Assembly: GCF_007827815.1 (NCBI RefSeq) | Contig: NZ_VITH01000011.1 | Location: 1 to 64,000, forward strand | DNA: 64,000 nt | Reading direction: 5' to 3' | Source: Azospirillum brasilense | GTDB lineage: Bacteria > Pseudomonadota > Alphaproteobacteria > Azospirillales > Azospirillaceae | Shown here: piece by piece, positions 8,741 through 16,784 of the stretch | Position numbering within the stretch: position 1 is the first letter of the stretch | Layout of the letters: every line of letters begins with the position of its first letter | Position numbers and translations under genes: made by a program | Notes under the pieces: model-generated | Seen by the model: only the letters and a program-made list of their open reading frames with translations | Told to the model about the DNA's origin: nothing | The model's database searches: none

Positions 8741-9103
8741 ATGCTCAAGCCAAAGCAACTCCACGAGCGCCGCAAGCAGCGCGTGCGCGCGCAGATTGCC
8801 AAGAAGGCCGGCGGGCGGGCTCGCCTTTCGGTTTTCCGGTCCAATCTGCACATCTACGCCCAGATCATCGACGACGAGAACGGCCGCACGGTCGCCTCGG
8901 CCTCGTCCGTGGAAAAGGAGCTGCGCGAGCAGCTCAAGCACGGTGGGAACGTCGAAGCCGCCCAGAAGATCGGTGCGCTCATCGCTGAGCGCGCCAAGGC
9001 GGCGGGCGTCACCGAGGTCGTGTTCGACCGTGGTGGCTACATTTACCACGGCCGGGTCAAGGCCCTGGCTGACGCCGCCCGCGAGGGCGGGCTGTCGTTC
9101 TAA
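8741..9103 (+). CDS. rplR: 50S ribosomal protein L18
   Basis: L18 binds 5S rRNA with L5. The 120-residue product contains RKQRVRAQIAKKAGGRARLSVF-like sequence, then HIYAQIIDDENGRTVASASS and the C-terminal VVFDRGGYIYHGRVKALADAAREGGL. It begins 8 bases after rplF. It is typical. Confidence 0.97.
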   Translation: MLKPKQLHERRKQRVRAQIAKKAGGRARLSVFRSNLHIYAQIIDDENGRTVASASSVEKELREQLKHGGNVEAAQKIGALIAERAKAAGVTEVVFDRGGYIYHGRVKALADAAREGGLSF

Positions 9104-9115
9104 GGAGGCTCCGAA

Positions 9116-9697
9116 ATGGCACGTGAAAGAGGCGAGCGGAGCGACCGTGATCGGCAGCCGCGCGATCGCGACCGGGAAGAGAGCGAGCTGATCGAAAAGC
9201 TCGTTGGGATCAACCGCGTCGCCAAGGTTGTGAAGGGCGGCCGTCGCTTCGGCTTCGCCGCCCTGGTGGTGGTCGGTGACGGCAAGGGCCGCGTCGGCGT
9301 CGGATCGGGCAAGGCCCGTGAAGTGCCGGAGGCGATCCGCAAGGCCACCGACCAGGCGAAGCGCGGCATGATCCGCGTTCCGCTGCGCGAAGGCCGCACG
9401 CTGCACCACGACTCCAACGGTCACTTCGGTGCCGGCAAGGTCGTGCTGCGCACCGCCCCGGCCGGTACCGGCATCATCGCCGGCGGTCCGATGCGCGCGA
9501 TCTTCGAGGCGCTGGGTGTGCAGGACGTGGTGACGAAGTCCATCGGCACCTCGAACCCGCACAACATGATCAAGGCGACCTTCGACGCCCTGTCGCAGGT
9601 TTCCAGCCCGCGCAGCGTCGCCGCCCGTCGCGGCCGTCGCGTGAGCGACATCCTCGGCAAGCGTGAAACCGGCGCTGCCGGTGCGCAGGAGGCTTGA
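9116..9697 (+). CDS. rpsE: 30S ribosomal protein S5
   Basis: S5 acts in decoding accuracy and mRNA unwinding. A charged N-terminal tail of about 25 residues (Arg/Asp/Glu-rich) precedes the S5 signature KVVKGGRRFGFAALVVVGDGKGRVGVG, followed by APAGTGIIAGGPMRAI. Length is 193 residues, longer than E. coli (167) because of the tails. AAGGAGG lies before the ATG. It is followed by rpmD with overlapping signals. Confidence 0.97.
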   Translation: MARERGERSDRDRQPRDRDREESELIEKLVGINRVAKVVKGGRRFGFAALVVVGDGKGRVGVGSGKAREVPEAIRKATDQAKRGMIRVPLREGRTLHHDSNGHFGAGKVVLRTAPAGTGIIAGGPMRAIFEALGVQDVVTKSIGTSNPHNMIKATFDALSQVSSPRSVAARRGRRVSDILGKRETGAAGAQEA

Positions 9698-9699
9698 TC

Positions 9700-9891
9700 A
9701 TGGCCGAGAAGAAGACCGTCATCGTCACCCAGACCGGCAGCCCGATCGGCCGCAAGCACGACCAGCGCGAAACGCTGGTCGGTCTGGGTCTCAACAAGCT
9801 GCACCGGACCCGCGAACTGGAGGACACTCCGGCCGTGCGGGGCATGATCGCCAAGGTCGCGCACCTGGTCCGCGTCGAGAACGAGGGCTGA
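9700..9891 (+). CDS. rpmD: 50S ribosomal protein L30
   Basis: L30 is a small 50S protein. ATG 9700, with AGGAGG at 9687-9692, gives 63 residues (MAEKKTVIVTQTGSPIGR...), including the signature GLGLNKLHRTRELEDTPAVRGMI. An in-frame TTG at 9694 is less likely. It is typical of the proteobacterial short form. Confidence 0.95.
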   Translation: MAEKKTVIVTQTGSPIGRKHDQRETLVGLGLNKLHRTRELEDTPAVRGMIAKVAHLVRVENEG

Positions 9892-9895
9892 ACCC

Positions 9896-10381
9896 ATGAC
9901 GAAGCTGAACGATCTCCGGGACAACCCCGGTGCCCGTAAGGAGCGCATGCGCGTCGGCCGCGGTATCGGTTCGGGCAAGGGCAAGACCGGCGGCCGTGGC
10001 GTCAAGGGTCAGACCTCGCGCACCGGCGTGGCCATCAACGGCTTTGAAGGCGGCCAGATGCCCCTTCACCGCCGCCTTCCGAAGCGCGGTTTCCGCAACA
10101 TCTTCGCGAAGGAATACTCGGTCGTGAACCTGGGCCTGGTCCAGAAGTTCATCGACGCCGGCAAGCTCGACGCCAGCCAGACCATCGATGCGGTGGCTCT
10201 GGAAGCGGCGGGCGTCACCGGCAAGGTGAAGAAGGACGGCATCCGTCTGCTGGGCAAGGGCGCCCTGACGACGAAGGCCAGCTTCACCGTGGCCGGCGCC
10301 TCCAAGTCGGCTGTGGAAGCGGTCGAGAAGGCGGGTGGCAGCGTCACGCTGACCGCGTCCGCCGCCGAAGCCGCCGAGTGA
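9896..10381 (+). CDS. rplO: 50S ribosomal protein L15
   Basis: L15 binds 23S rRNA late in assembly. The 161-residue product shows the Gly/Arg-rich N-terminal region RVGRGIGSGKGKTGGRGVKGQ and the motif FEGGQMPLHRRLPKRGF. The C-terminal signature AGGSVTLTASAAEAAE closes the frame. It is the last ribosomal protein gene of the run; about 117 bases separate it from secY. Confidence 0.97.
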   Translation: MTKLNDLRDNPGARKERMRVGRGIGSGKGKTGGRGVKGQTSRTGVAINGFEGGQMPLHRRLPKRGFRNIFAKEYSVVNLGLVQKFIDAGKLDASQTIDAVALEAAGVTGKVKKDGIRLLGKGALTTKASFTVAGASKSAVEAVEKAGGSVTLTASAAEAAE

Positions 10382-10387
10382 TCGGAA

Positions 10388-10468
10388 GCCCGCGCTTGCG
10401 CGCGGGCATCTTCCGGCACTAAATGAAGCGAAGTTGCGAGGGGCGGCCTGCATCCTGCAGGACCGCCC
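10388..10468 (+). terminator. Two hairpins between rplO and secY
   Basis: A perfect 8-bp stem (GCCCGCGC 10388-10395 with GCGCGGGC 10400-10407) and a second stem (GGGCGG-CCTGCA at 10441-10452 with TGCAGG-A-CCGCCC at 10456-10468) lie between rplO and secY. Neither has a T-run. They may set secY dosage by partial termination or protect the upstream mRNA end. Confidence 0.35.
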
Positions 10469-10498
10469 GTTCGTGCATTAGGGACAGGGATACGACCC

Positions 10499-11839
10499 AT
10501 GGCATCAGCGGCCGAGCAGCTTGCCGCGAACATTAATTTCGGGGCCTTCTCCAAGGCGACCGAGCTGAAGAAGCGGATCTGGTTCACCCTTGGTGCCTTG
10601 ATCATCTACCGCCTGGGCACCTACATCCCGATTCCGGGCGTCAACCCGCAGATCCTGGCCGATATTTTCCGGCAGCAGGGCGGGGGCATCCTGGGCATGT
10701 TCGACATGCTGGCCGGCGGCGCGCTGCACCGCATGACGATCTTCGCGCTCAACATCATGCCGTACATTTCGGCCTCCATCATCGTGCAGCTTCTGACCGC
10801 GGTGTCGCCGCAGATGGAAGCGCTGAAGAAGGAGGGCGAATCGGGCCGCAAGAAGCTGAACCAGTACACCCGCTACGGCACCGTCCTTCTGGCGACCGTG
10901 CAGGCCTGGGGCTTGGCGGTGGGGCTTGAAGCGATGACCGGCGCGTCCGGCGCCGCGGTTCCGGAACCGGGGCTGTTCTTCAAGATCGCCACGGTCATCA
11001 CGCTGGTCGGCGGCACCATGTTCCTGATGTGGCTGGGCGAGCAGATCACCGCCCGCGGCATCGGCAACGGCATCTCCCTCATCATCTTCGCCGGTATCGT
11101 CGCCGAGCTGCCGCGCGCGCTCGTCAGCACGCTGGAGCTGGGCCGCACCGGCGCGCTGTCCACGCTGTTCATCGTCTTCCTGCTGCTGATGGCGGTGGGG
11201 GTCGTGTTCTTCATCGTCTTCATGGAGCGCGCGCAGCGCCGTCTGCTGATCCAGTACCCGAAGCGGCAGATGGGCAACCGCGTGTTCGGCGGCGAAGCGT
11301 CGCACCTGCCGCTGAAGCTGAACACGTCGGGCGTCATCCCGCCGATCTTCGCGTCGTCGCTGCTGCTGCTGCCGCTGACCGCGGTCGGCTTTGCCGGCGG
11401 CGAGGGTCCGGAGTGGTTGCAGACCGTCACGCGCTATCTGGCGCACGGCACGCCGCTCTACATGATCCTGTATTCGGCGCTGATCATCTTCTTCTGCTTC
11501 TTCTACACGGCCATCGTCTTCAACCCCGCGGACACGGCCGAGAACCTGCGTAAGTATGGCGGCTTCATTCCCGGCATCCGTCCGGGAAAGAACACCGCGG
11601 ACTACATCGACTACGTGCTGACCCGCCTGACGGTGATCGGTTCGGCCTACCTTGTGGCGGTTTGTCTCCTCCCCGAAATCCTGATTTCCCAGCATTCGGT
11701 TCCGTTCTATTTTGGCGGCACCAGCCTGCTGATCGTGGTCACGGTGACGATGGACACGGTTGCGCAGATTCATTCCCATCTGCTGGCCCACCAGTATGAG
11801 GGGCTGATTAAAAAAGCGAAGCTTCGGGGGAGAAAGTAA
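10499..11839 (+). CDS. secY: Preprotein translocase subunit SecY
   Basis: SecY is the channel of the Sec translocon in the inner membrane. The 446-residue protein has about ten hydrophobic segments and the family landmarks RLGTYIPIPGVN after the first amphipathic helix, GIGNGISLIIFAGI, and the cytosolic loop QRRLLIQYPKRQ. The C-terminal tail LIKKAKLRGRK is basic and ribosome-facing. The TAA overlaps the adk ATG. Length is standard. SecE and SecG are not in the window. Confidence 0.98.
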   Translation: MASAAEQLAANINFGAFSKATELKKRIWFTLGALIIYRLGTYIPIPGVNPQILADIFRQQGGGILGMFDMLAGGALHRMTIFALNIMPYISASIIVQLLTAVSPQMEALKKEGESGRKKLNQYTRYGTVLLATVQAWGLAVGLEAMTGASGAAVPEPGLFFKIATVITLVGGTMFLMWLGEQITARGIGNGISLIIFAGIVAELPRALVSTLELGRTGALSTLFIVFLLLMAVGVVFFIVFMERAQRRLLIQYPKRQMGNRVFGGEASHLPLKLNTSGVIPPIFASSLLLLPLTAVGFAGGEGPEWLQTVTRYLAHGTPLYMILYSALIIFFCFFYTAIVFNPADTAENLRKYGGFIPGIRPGKNTADYIDYVLTRLTVIGSAYLVAVCLLPEILISQHSVPFYFGGTSLLIVVTVTMDTVAQIHSHLLAHQYEGLIKKAKLRGRK

Positions 11840-12486
11840 TGAATCTCATTCTGCTCGGACCGCCGGGCGCCGGGAAGGGGACCCAGGCGCGGCGTCTCGA
11901 AGACACGCGCGGGCTCGTCCAGCTTTCTACGGGCGATATGCTCCGCGCGATGGTCGCCGAGGGTGGTCCGCTTGGGCAGCAGGCGAAGGACATCATGTCC
12001 GCCGGCAAATTGATGCCGGATGAGCTGATGGTCAAAATCATCGCTGAACGCATTTCCAAGCCGGATGTCGCCAACGGCTTCATCCTCGACGGTTTCCCGC
12101 GGACGGTCGCCCAGGCCGAGGCGCTGGACACCATGCTGTCGGACAAGGGCCTGAAGCTCGATCACGTGATCGAGATGAAGGTCGTCGACGACATCCTGGT
12201 CGAGCGCATCACCGGCCGTTACACCTGCGCCAAGTGTGGCAAGGGTTATCACGACGTCTTCGAGAAGCCGAAGGTCGAGGGTGTGTGCGACGTTTGCGGC
12301 AGCACGGAGTTCAAGCGCCGGGCCGACGACAACGCCGACACGGTGAAAACCCGCCTCGCCCAGTATCACGAGCAGACCGCGCCGATCCTTCCGTACTACC
12401 AGAGCCGTGGCGTTCTGAAGACGGTGGACGGCATGGCCGAGATCGACGATGTGACGAAGCAGATCGAGGGCATCCTGGCGGCCTGA
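11839..12486 (+). CDS. adk: Adenylate kinase
   Basis: This enzyme converts AMP and ATP to two ADP. The 215-residue long-form protein has the P-loop GPPGAGKGT (residues 7-15), the AMP-site segment STGDMLRAMV, FILDGFPRTVAQAEAL and the LID region. The LID holds four cysteines in a CAKC...CDVC arrangement, which predicts a structural zinc. Translation is coupled to secY by ATG/TAA overlap. A strong terminator follows and no rpsM is found downstream. Confidence 0.97.
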   Translation: MNLILLGPPGAGKGTQARRLEDTRGLVQLSTGDMLRAMVAEGGPLGQQAKDIMSAGKLMPDELMVKIIAERISKPDVANGFILDGFPRTVAQAEALDTMLSDKGLKLDHVIEMKVVDDILVERITGRYTCAKCGKGYHDVFEKPKVEGVCDVCGSTEFKRRADDNADTVKTRLAQYHEQTAPILPYYQSRGVLKTVDGMAEIDDVTKQIEGILAA

Positions 12487-12534
12487 CCGGGCCGCCAAAC
12501 CGGGATCCCCACGATCGGTTGAACAAGGAAAAGT

Positions 12535-12566
12535 CGCAAGGATCTCCGGATCCTTGCGGCTTTTTT
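12535..12566 (+). terminator. Intrinsic terminator ending the S10-spc-adk operon
   Basis: CGCAAGGATC (12535-12544) pairs perfectly with GATCCTTGCG (12549-12558) around a TCCG loop, followed by GC and six T residues (12561-12566). It marks the end of the ribosomal operon, 50 bases after adk. Confidence 0.88.
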
Positions 12567-12621
12567 CATGCCCTGGCGACGGGGCGGGGAGGGTGGTCCT
12601 CCCCGGTGGCGGCGTTCGTTG

Positions 12622-13398
12622 TTACGGGGCGCCGTCGGTGTCGGGGCGGGAGAGGTCCTCCGCCTTGCGGCTCAGATCGTTGTAGCGGTCGAGCACCCAG
12701 CCGAGGTGATCGGCCGCCGCCGCCGCCGCGGCATCGGCGTCACGGCGTTTGATGGCGTCGTAGATGGCGTGGTGATGATCGATCATCAGCGCCTCGCGGC
12801 CCAGCGCGAAGGGCTCGGTGTGATGGTATTCCATCATCTGGCCGAGGATGTCGCGGATGGTCGCCAGCAGATGCAGATAGACCGGGCTTCCCGCCGCCTG
12901 CGCGACGGCGAGGTGGAAGTCCATGTCGTCAGCGGCCTGCTTGCCGTCCCGGCCCGTCTCGCCCATGGCGGCGAGGACCCGCCCGATGTGGTCGATCTGC
13001 TCCTGCGTCGCGCGCTCGGTGGCGCGCCGGGCCGCCCAGCTCTCCAGGGCCTGCCGAATCTCCACGAGGTCGCAAAGGTTGGCGTGCTTCACCCGGACCA
13101 TCTCGGTCAGCGCGCCGTCCATCGCCCCGGCGGAGGACACCACCCGTGTGCCGCCGCCTTGCACGGCGGTCAGGAAACCCTGGGTCTTCAGTTTCTGCAG
13201 GGCCGCGCGCACCGACACCCGGCTGACATGGAGTTGCTCGGCGAGTTGACGCTCGCCCGGCAGGCGCTCTCCCGGAACCAGTTCGCCGCGGGCGATCCGT
13301 TCGAGAAGCCGTTCCGCCACCCATTCGGAAATGCGCTGGGAGGAGGGCGGTACGTGGTGGGGTTCTTCGGTGTCGGACACGGTGTCATGCCCTTTCAT
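12622..13398 (-). CDS. FadR-subfamily GntR transcriptional regulator
   Basis: This is a DNA-binding regulator, probably of a carboxylate or amino acid catabolic gene. Residues about 17-85 form a GntR winged helix (LLERIARGELVPGERLPGERQLAEQLHVSRVSVRAAL pattern). Residues about 100-235 form an all-helical FCD ligand domain with candidate metal ligands Asp and His in DMDFHLAVAQAAG and a later HHH. The product has 258 residues from ATG 13398; an in-frame TTG at 13434 or GTG at 13380 is possible, and no start has a clear Shine-Dalgarno. It is convergent with adk, and a permease gene lies upstream on the same strand. The ligand is unknown. Confidence 0.85.
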   Translation of the reverse strand: MKGHDTVSDTEEPHHVPPSSQRISEWVAERLLERIARGELVPGERLPGERQLAEQLHVSRVSVRAALQKLKTQGFLTAVQGGGTRVVSSAGAMDGALTEMVRVKHANLCDLVEIRQALESWAARRATERATQEQIDHIGRVLAAMGETGRDGKQAADDMDFHLAVAQAAGSPVYLHLLATIRDILGQMMEYHHTEPFALGREALMIDHHHAIYDAIKRRDADAAAAAAADHLGWVLDRYNDLSRKAEDLSRPDTDGAP

Positions 13399-13488
13399 CA
13401 GCAATCGGTCATAGGTCGTACCCGAGTCGGGCAAATCACGTCAACTCGCATCCGGACGGCGGCGTATGGTCCGCTCCGTCCGTGCTTT

Positions 13489-14403
13489 TCATCGGCTCCC
13501 GCGCCGCGCCACCAAGATGCCCGCCAGTACCACGGTGCCGCCGACCGCCTGGAACGCGCCGAGCGGTTCGGCGAGGAGCGCCCAGGCCAGAACCGCCGCG
13601 GCGGCCGGCTGGAGCAACAGGCTGACCGAGGAGAAGGCGGCGGGCAGATGGGCCAGCGCGTAGGCGATCAGGCTCTGACCGCCGGCGTGGCTGACCAGGG
13701 CGAGGCCCAGAAGAACGCCCCAGCCGCCGAGCGAGCCGGCGATCAGGCTCTCCCCAGACAGCAGGGCGATGGGCAGCAAGGCGAGGCCGGTGACGATCCC
13801 GCTCCAGGTCATGATGGTGGCGGTGGAGAACTCCGCCCGCAGCCGCCCGACCATCAGGAAATAGCCGCTGTAGAACACCGCGGTCAGCAGCCCCAGTGCG
13901 TCGCCGAACAGGTGGTCGGGGCTCAGTTGCAGGCTTTGCCCCATCAGGATGATGGCGCCGCACAGGGAGAGGGCGAGTCCGGTGAGGAAGGTCCGGCTGA
14001 ACCGTTCCTTGAACACCAGCCAGGACACCAGCGTCACGAAGATCGGCGCGAAGTTGGCGAGCAGTGTGGAGTTGGCGACGGAGGTGTAGCGGATCGACCA
14101 GTGCCAGATGGCGAGGTCGCCCGCGAAGAACAGGCCGGCGGCGGTCAGCCGGGCGTAGTCGCGCCGCGACGAGGGCTTGCGCGCGCGCGCGCCGCCCTTC
14201 GGCTCCACGGCCATCCAGACCCACAAGGCGGGGATGGCGAAGGCCAGCCGCCAGAAGGCGGTGGCGCTCGGTCCCAGTTCGGACAGGCGCACGAAAATCG
14301 GGGCGAAGGCGATGCCCAGCGCCCCGGTCAGGAGAGCGATCAGCGCGATCCGCTGCGCGGAGTCGACGCGCGCGACGGGGGCGAGGGTGCTGGCGTCCGG
14401 CAT
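13489..14403 (-). CDS. EamA/DMT-family transporter (putative metabolite exporter)
   Basis: This is an inner-membrane permease of the drug/metabolite transporter family. Ten hydrophobic segments form two EamA repeats of about 140 residues; the repeats share patterns such as FWRLAFAIPALWVWM and ALGLLTAVFYSGYFLMVGRL. The 304-residue start at ATG 14403 is preferred; an upstream ATG at 14460 would extend it by 19 unsupported residues. It is divergent from the amidohydrolase gene. A palindrome containing TATAAC sits on the start codon. The substrate cannot be told from sequence. Confidence 0.85.
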   Translation of the reverse strand: MPDASTLAPVARVDSAQRIALIALLTGALGIAFAPIFVRLSELGPSATAFWRLAFAIPALWVWMAVEPKGGARARKPSSRRDYARLTAAGLFFAGDLAIWHWSIRYTSVANSTLLANFAPIFVTLVSWLVFKERFSRTFLTGLALSLCGAIILMGQSLQLSPDHLFGDALGLLTAVFYSGYFLMVGRLRAEFSTATIMTWSGIVTGLALLPIALLSGESLIAGSLGGWGVLLGLALVSHAGGQSLIAYALAHLPAAFSSVSLLLQPAAAAVLAWALLAEPLGAFQAVGGTVVLAGILVARRGSR

Positions 14404-14404
14404 G

Positions 14405-14424
14405 GCGTCCGTTATAGCGGACGC
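14405..14424 (-). promoter_or_regulatory. Palindrome with -10-like core at the permease start
   Basis: GCGTCCG (14405-14411) and CGGACGC (14418-14424) form a perfect 7-bp inverted repeat. Its spacer reads TATAAC on the minus strand, a good -10 element, ending about 7 bases before ATG 14403. This could be a promoter/operator that gives a nearly leaderless mRNA. No good -35 is visible, so the call is tentative. Confidence 0.3.
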
Positions 14425-14588
14425 AACCTGCAGGCGCCATGTTCCCCCGCCGCATGGCACGTCTGCGGAAGGCCCGGATTGTGGGACATTGCCGCGACGA
14501 CGGGATCATCCAGGCGTCCCGGCCGTTGCCCTCGGACCAACCGGCGGGAACTTCCGCTGCGCCCGAGACCCTGCAATACTGTGCCACC

Positions 14589-15461
14589 ATGACGCAGCGA
14601 TCCCCCTGCAAGCCCGCCGAACACCTCCGACCGGTGACCCTGCCGTCGCCGCCGCGCGCCGCGCCGCCGTCGCCGTTGCTGGGTCCCGACGATCCGCCGC
14701 CGGTCACCGTCCTGCGCCCGGAGTCGGACAGTCCGGTGCTCCTGCTGTGCGACCACGCCTCGCGCGCCATCCCGAAGGCGCTGGGGACGCTGGGGCTGGA
14801 CGAGACCAATCTGTGCCGGCACATCGCCTACGACATCGGCGCGGCCGAGGTGACGCGGCGGCTGTCGGAGCGGTTCGGCGCGACGGCGGTGCTGTCCGGC
14901 TATTCCCGGCTGGTCATCGATCCGAACCGCGCGTTGAACGATTCCACCGCGATCCCGGTGGTCAGCGACGATGTGGTGATCCCCGGCAACCGCGCCCTGG
15001 ACCGCGCGGAGGAGGAGCGGCGCATCGACGCCATCTTCCGGCCCTATCACGCGGCGGTCGCCGCCGAGGTCGCCCGGCGGCGCGAGCGCGGGCAGGTGCC
15101 GGTGCTGCTGTCGATCCACAGCTTCACGCCGGCGATGCGCGGCGTCGCCCGGCCCTGGCACGTCGGCATCCTGTGGGACCATGACCCGCGCATCCCGATT
15201 CCGATGATCGCGCGGCTGCGCGCCGACGGGCGCTGGTGCGTCGGCGACAACGAGCCCTATTCGGGCCGGACGACCCTGGGCGGCACGGTGGAAAGCCACG
15301 CGACCCCCGCCGGACTGCCCAACGTCCTGGTCGAGGTGCGCCAGGACCTGATCGCCACGCCGGAGGGGGCGGCGCTGTGGGCGACGGTGCTGGGCGACGC
15401 TCTGGAGCCGATTCTGGCCGACCCCGGCCTCTACGAAATCAAACTGTTCCCGCGGGAGTGA
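14589..15461 (+). CDS. N-formylglutamate amidohydrolase family protein
   Basis: The family hydrolyses N-formyl-L-glutamate to glutamate and formate in histidine degradation (HutG type), though members outside hut operons may act on other N-acyl amino acids. The 290-residue product has family segments LLCDHASRAIPKALGTLGL with HIAYDIGA, SRLVIDPNR, SIHSFTP and EVRQDLI. The Asp-His and His pairs in these are the likely metal ligands. ATG 14589 is chosen; the frame extends upstream to 14439 without family similarity. No hut genes are nearby. The next gene follows after 6 bases, so the two form an operon. Confidence 0.88.
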   Translation: MTQRSPCKPAEHLRPVTLPSPPRAAPPSPLLGPDDPPPVTVLRPESDSPVLLLCDHASRAIPKALGTLGLDETNLCRHIAYDIGAAEVTRRLSERFGATAVLSGYSRLVIDPNRALNDSTAIPVVSDDVVIPGNRALDRAEEERRIDAIFRPYHAAVAAEVARRRERGQVPVLLSIHSFTPAMRGVARPWHVGILWDHDPRIPIPMIARLRADGRWCVGDNEPYSGRTTLGGTVESHATPAGLPNVLVEVRQDLIATPEGAALWATVLGDALEPILADPGLYEIKLFPRE

Positions 15462-15467
15462 GCGTTC

Positions 15468-16598
15468 ATGGAGCCAGCCTTCACGCTGGGGCTTGAGGAA
15501 GAGTATCTGCTGGTGGACCGCAGCTCGCGGGACATCGCGCGCAACCCGCCGGACGAGATGCTGGAAGCCTGCCAGGAGCAGGCGCCGGGCCAGATCCATC
15601 CGGAGTTCCTGCGCTGCCAGATCGAGGTCGGCACACCGGTCTGCTCCACCCTGGCGGAGGCGCGGGCGGAGCTGGCGCGGCTGCGCGCGACGGTGGCCGG
15701 GGTGGCGCGCGCCCACAATCTGGCGCCCATCGCCGCTTCCACCCATCCCTTCGCCGCCTGGGAGCCGCAGAAGCACACCAACCGCGACCGCTACAACATG
15801 CTGGCCCGTGATCTGGGCGCGCCGGCGCGGCGGCTGATGATCTGCGGCATGCACGTCCATGTCGGGATCGAGGACGACGACCTGCGCATCGACCTGATGA
15901 ACCAGGTCCGTTACTTCCTGCCGCATCTGCTGGCGCTGTCCACCTCCTCGCCCTTCTGGCGGGGGCAGGACATGCAGCGGAAATCCTACCGGCTGGCGGT
16001 GTGGAACGAACTGCCGCGCACCGGCATGCCCGACAGCTTCCAGAGCTTCGGCGAGTACCAGCAGCAGGTGAACGTCCTGGTCAACGCCGGGATCATCGAG
16101 GATGCGAGCAAGCTGTGGTGGGACATCCGCCCGTCCCAGCGTTTCCCGACGCTGGAGATGCGGATCACCGACGTCTGCACCCGCCTCGACGACGCGGTGA
16201 CGGTGGCGGCGCTGTTCCGCTGCCTGCTGCGCATGCTGTGGCGGCTCCGGTCGAAGAACGTGACGTGGCGGCCCTACAAGAACCTGCTGATCGGCGAGAA
16301 TCGCTGGCGGGCCCAGCGCTACGGGCTCGACGAGGGTTTGGTCGATTTCGGGCGCGGCACCATCGTTCCTTACGGCGACCTGATGGAGGAACTGATCGAG
16401 CTGACCCGCGAGGACGCGGAGCGCTTCGATTGTGTGGCCGAGGTCGCCAACGCCCGCGACATCATCCGGCGCGGCACCAGCGCCCATCGTCAGGTGGCGA
16501 TCTACCGCGAGGCGCTGGAGCAGGGCGCCACCGGCTGGGAGGCTCTGGCCCAGGTGGTCGACTGGCTGGTCGAGGAGACGATGGTCGGGGTGGAGTGA
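15468..16598 (+). CDS. YbdK-type carboxylate-amine ligase (GCS2 family)
   Basis: This enzyme is related to glutamate-cysteine ligase; YbdK proteins have weak gamma-glutamylcysteine activity and a largely unknown true role. The 376-residue protein opens FTLGLEEEYLLVD, the ATP/Mg-binding strand of the family, and has CGMHVHVGIED, WWDIRPSQRFPTLEMRITDVC and a C-terminal AHRQVAIYREAL. It starts 6 bases after the N-formylglutamate amidohydrolase family gene. That pairing suggests a shared glutamyl- or acyl-amino-acid pathway, which is inference. The length is normal. Confidence 0.87.
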   Translation: MEPAFTLGLEEEYLLVDRSSRDIARNPPDEMLEACQEQAPGQIHPEFLRCQIEVGTPVCSTLAEARAELARLRATVAGVARAHNLAPIAASTHPFAAWEPQKHTNRDRYNMLARDLGAPARRLMICGMHVHVGIEDDDLRIDLMNQVRYFLPHLLALSTSSPFWRGQDMQRKSYRLAVWNELPRTGMPDSFQSFGEYQQQVNVLVNAGIIEDASKLWWDIRPSQRFPTLEMRITDVCTRLDDAVTVAALFRCLLRMLWRLRSKNVTWRPYKNLLIGENRWRAQRYGLDEGLVDFGRGTIVPYGDLMEELIELTREDAERFDCVAEVANARDIIRRGTSAHRQVAIYREALEQGATGWEALAQVVDWLVEETMVGVE

Positions 16599-16651
16599 TC
16601 TGCCTCGACGGGTTGCTTCGAAATCCATGGCAACTTTCGGAAAGCCACTAC

Positions 16652-16680
16652 TTGACCTTTGCGTCATCCAGCCATACCCT
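16652..16680 (+). promoter_or_regulatory. Candidate sigma70 promoter for metY
   Basis: TTGACC (16652-16657) and TACCCT (16675-16680) are separated by 17 bases. The first is five of six to the -35 consensus, the second three of six. Transcription would begin near 16687, about 100 bases before metY. Confidence 0.38.
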
Positions 16681-16736
16681 CGCCGCAAATCAGCTCACCG
16701 AGTTGAGCAGGGCAGGCAATAAAAACGAAGCAGCAG

Positions 16737-16763
16737 AGGGCCGCTCGCACCACGGGCGGCCCT
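16737..16763 (+). terminator. Hairpin just ahead of metY
   Basis: AGGGCCGC (16737-16744) pairs with GCGGCCCT (16756-16763), followed by a T-rich but broken run (TACCTTTTC). It could terminate the upstream operon or act as an attenuator for metY. I could not fit the leader to a SAM riboswitch class. Confidence 0.4.
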
Positions 16764-16784
16764 TACCTTTTCAGGGGGATGGGA

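Noticed and set aside
12568..16688. Long frames of 674 (plus) and 758 (minus) codons over the FadR, permease, amidohydrolase and ligase genes
   Set aside because: They are shadows in other registers of well-supported family members and have no recognisable domain.
16599..16784. SAM-II or SAM/SAH riboswitch before metY
   Set aside because: I looked for the conserved core elements of these classes and did not find them. The region is kept only as an unassigned structured leader.
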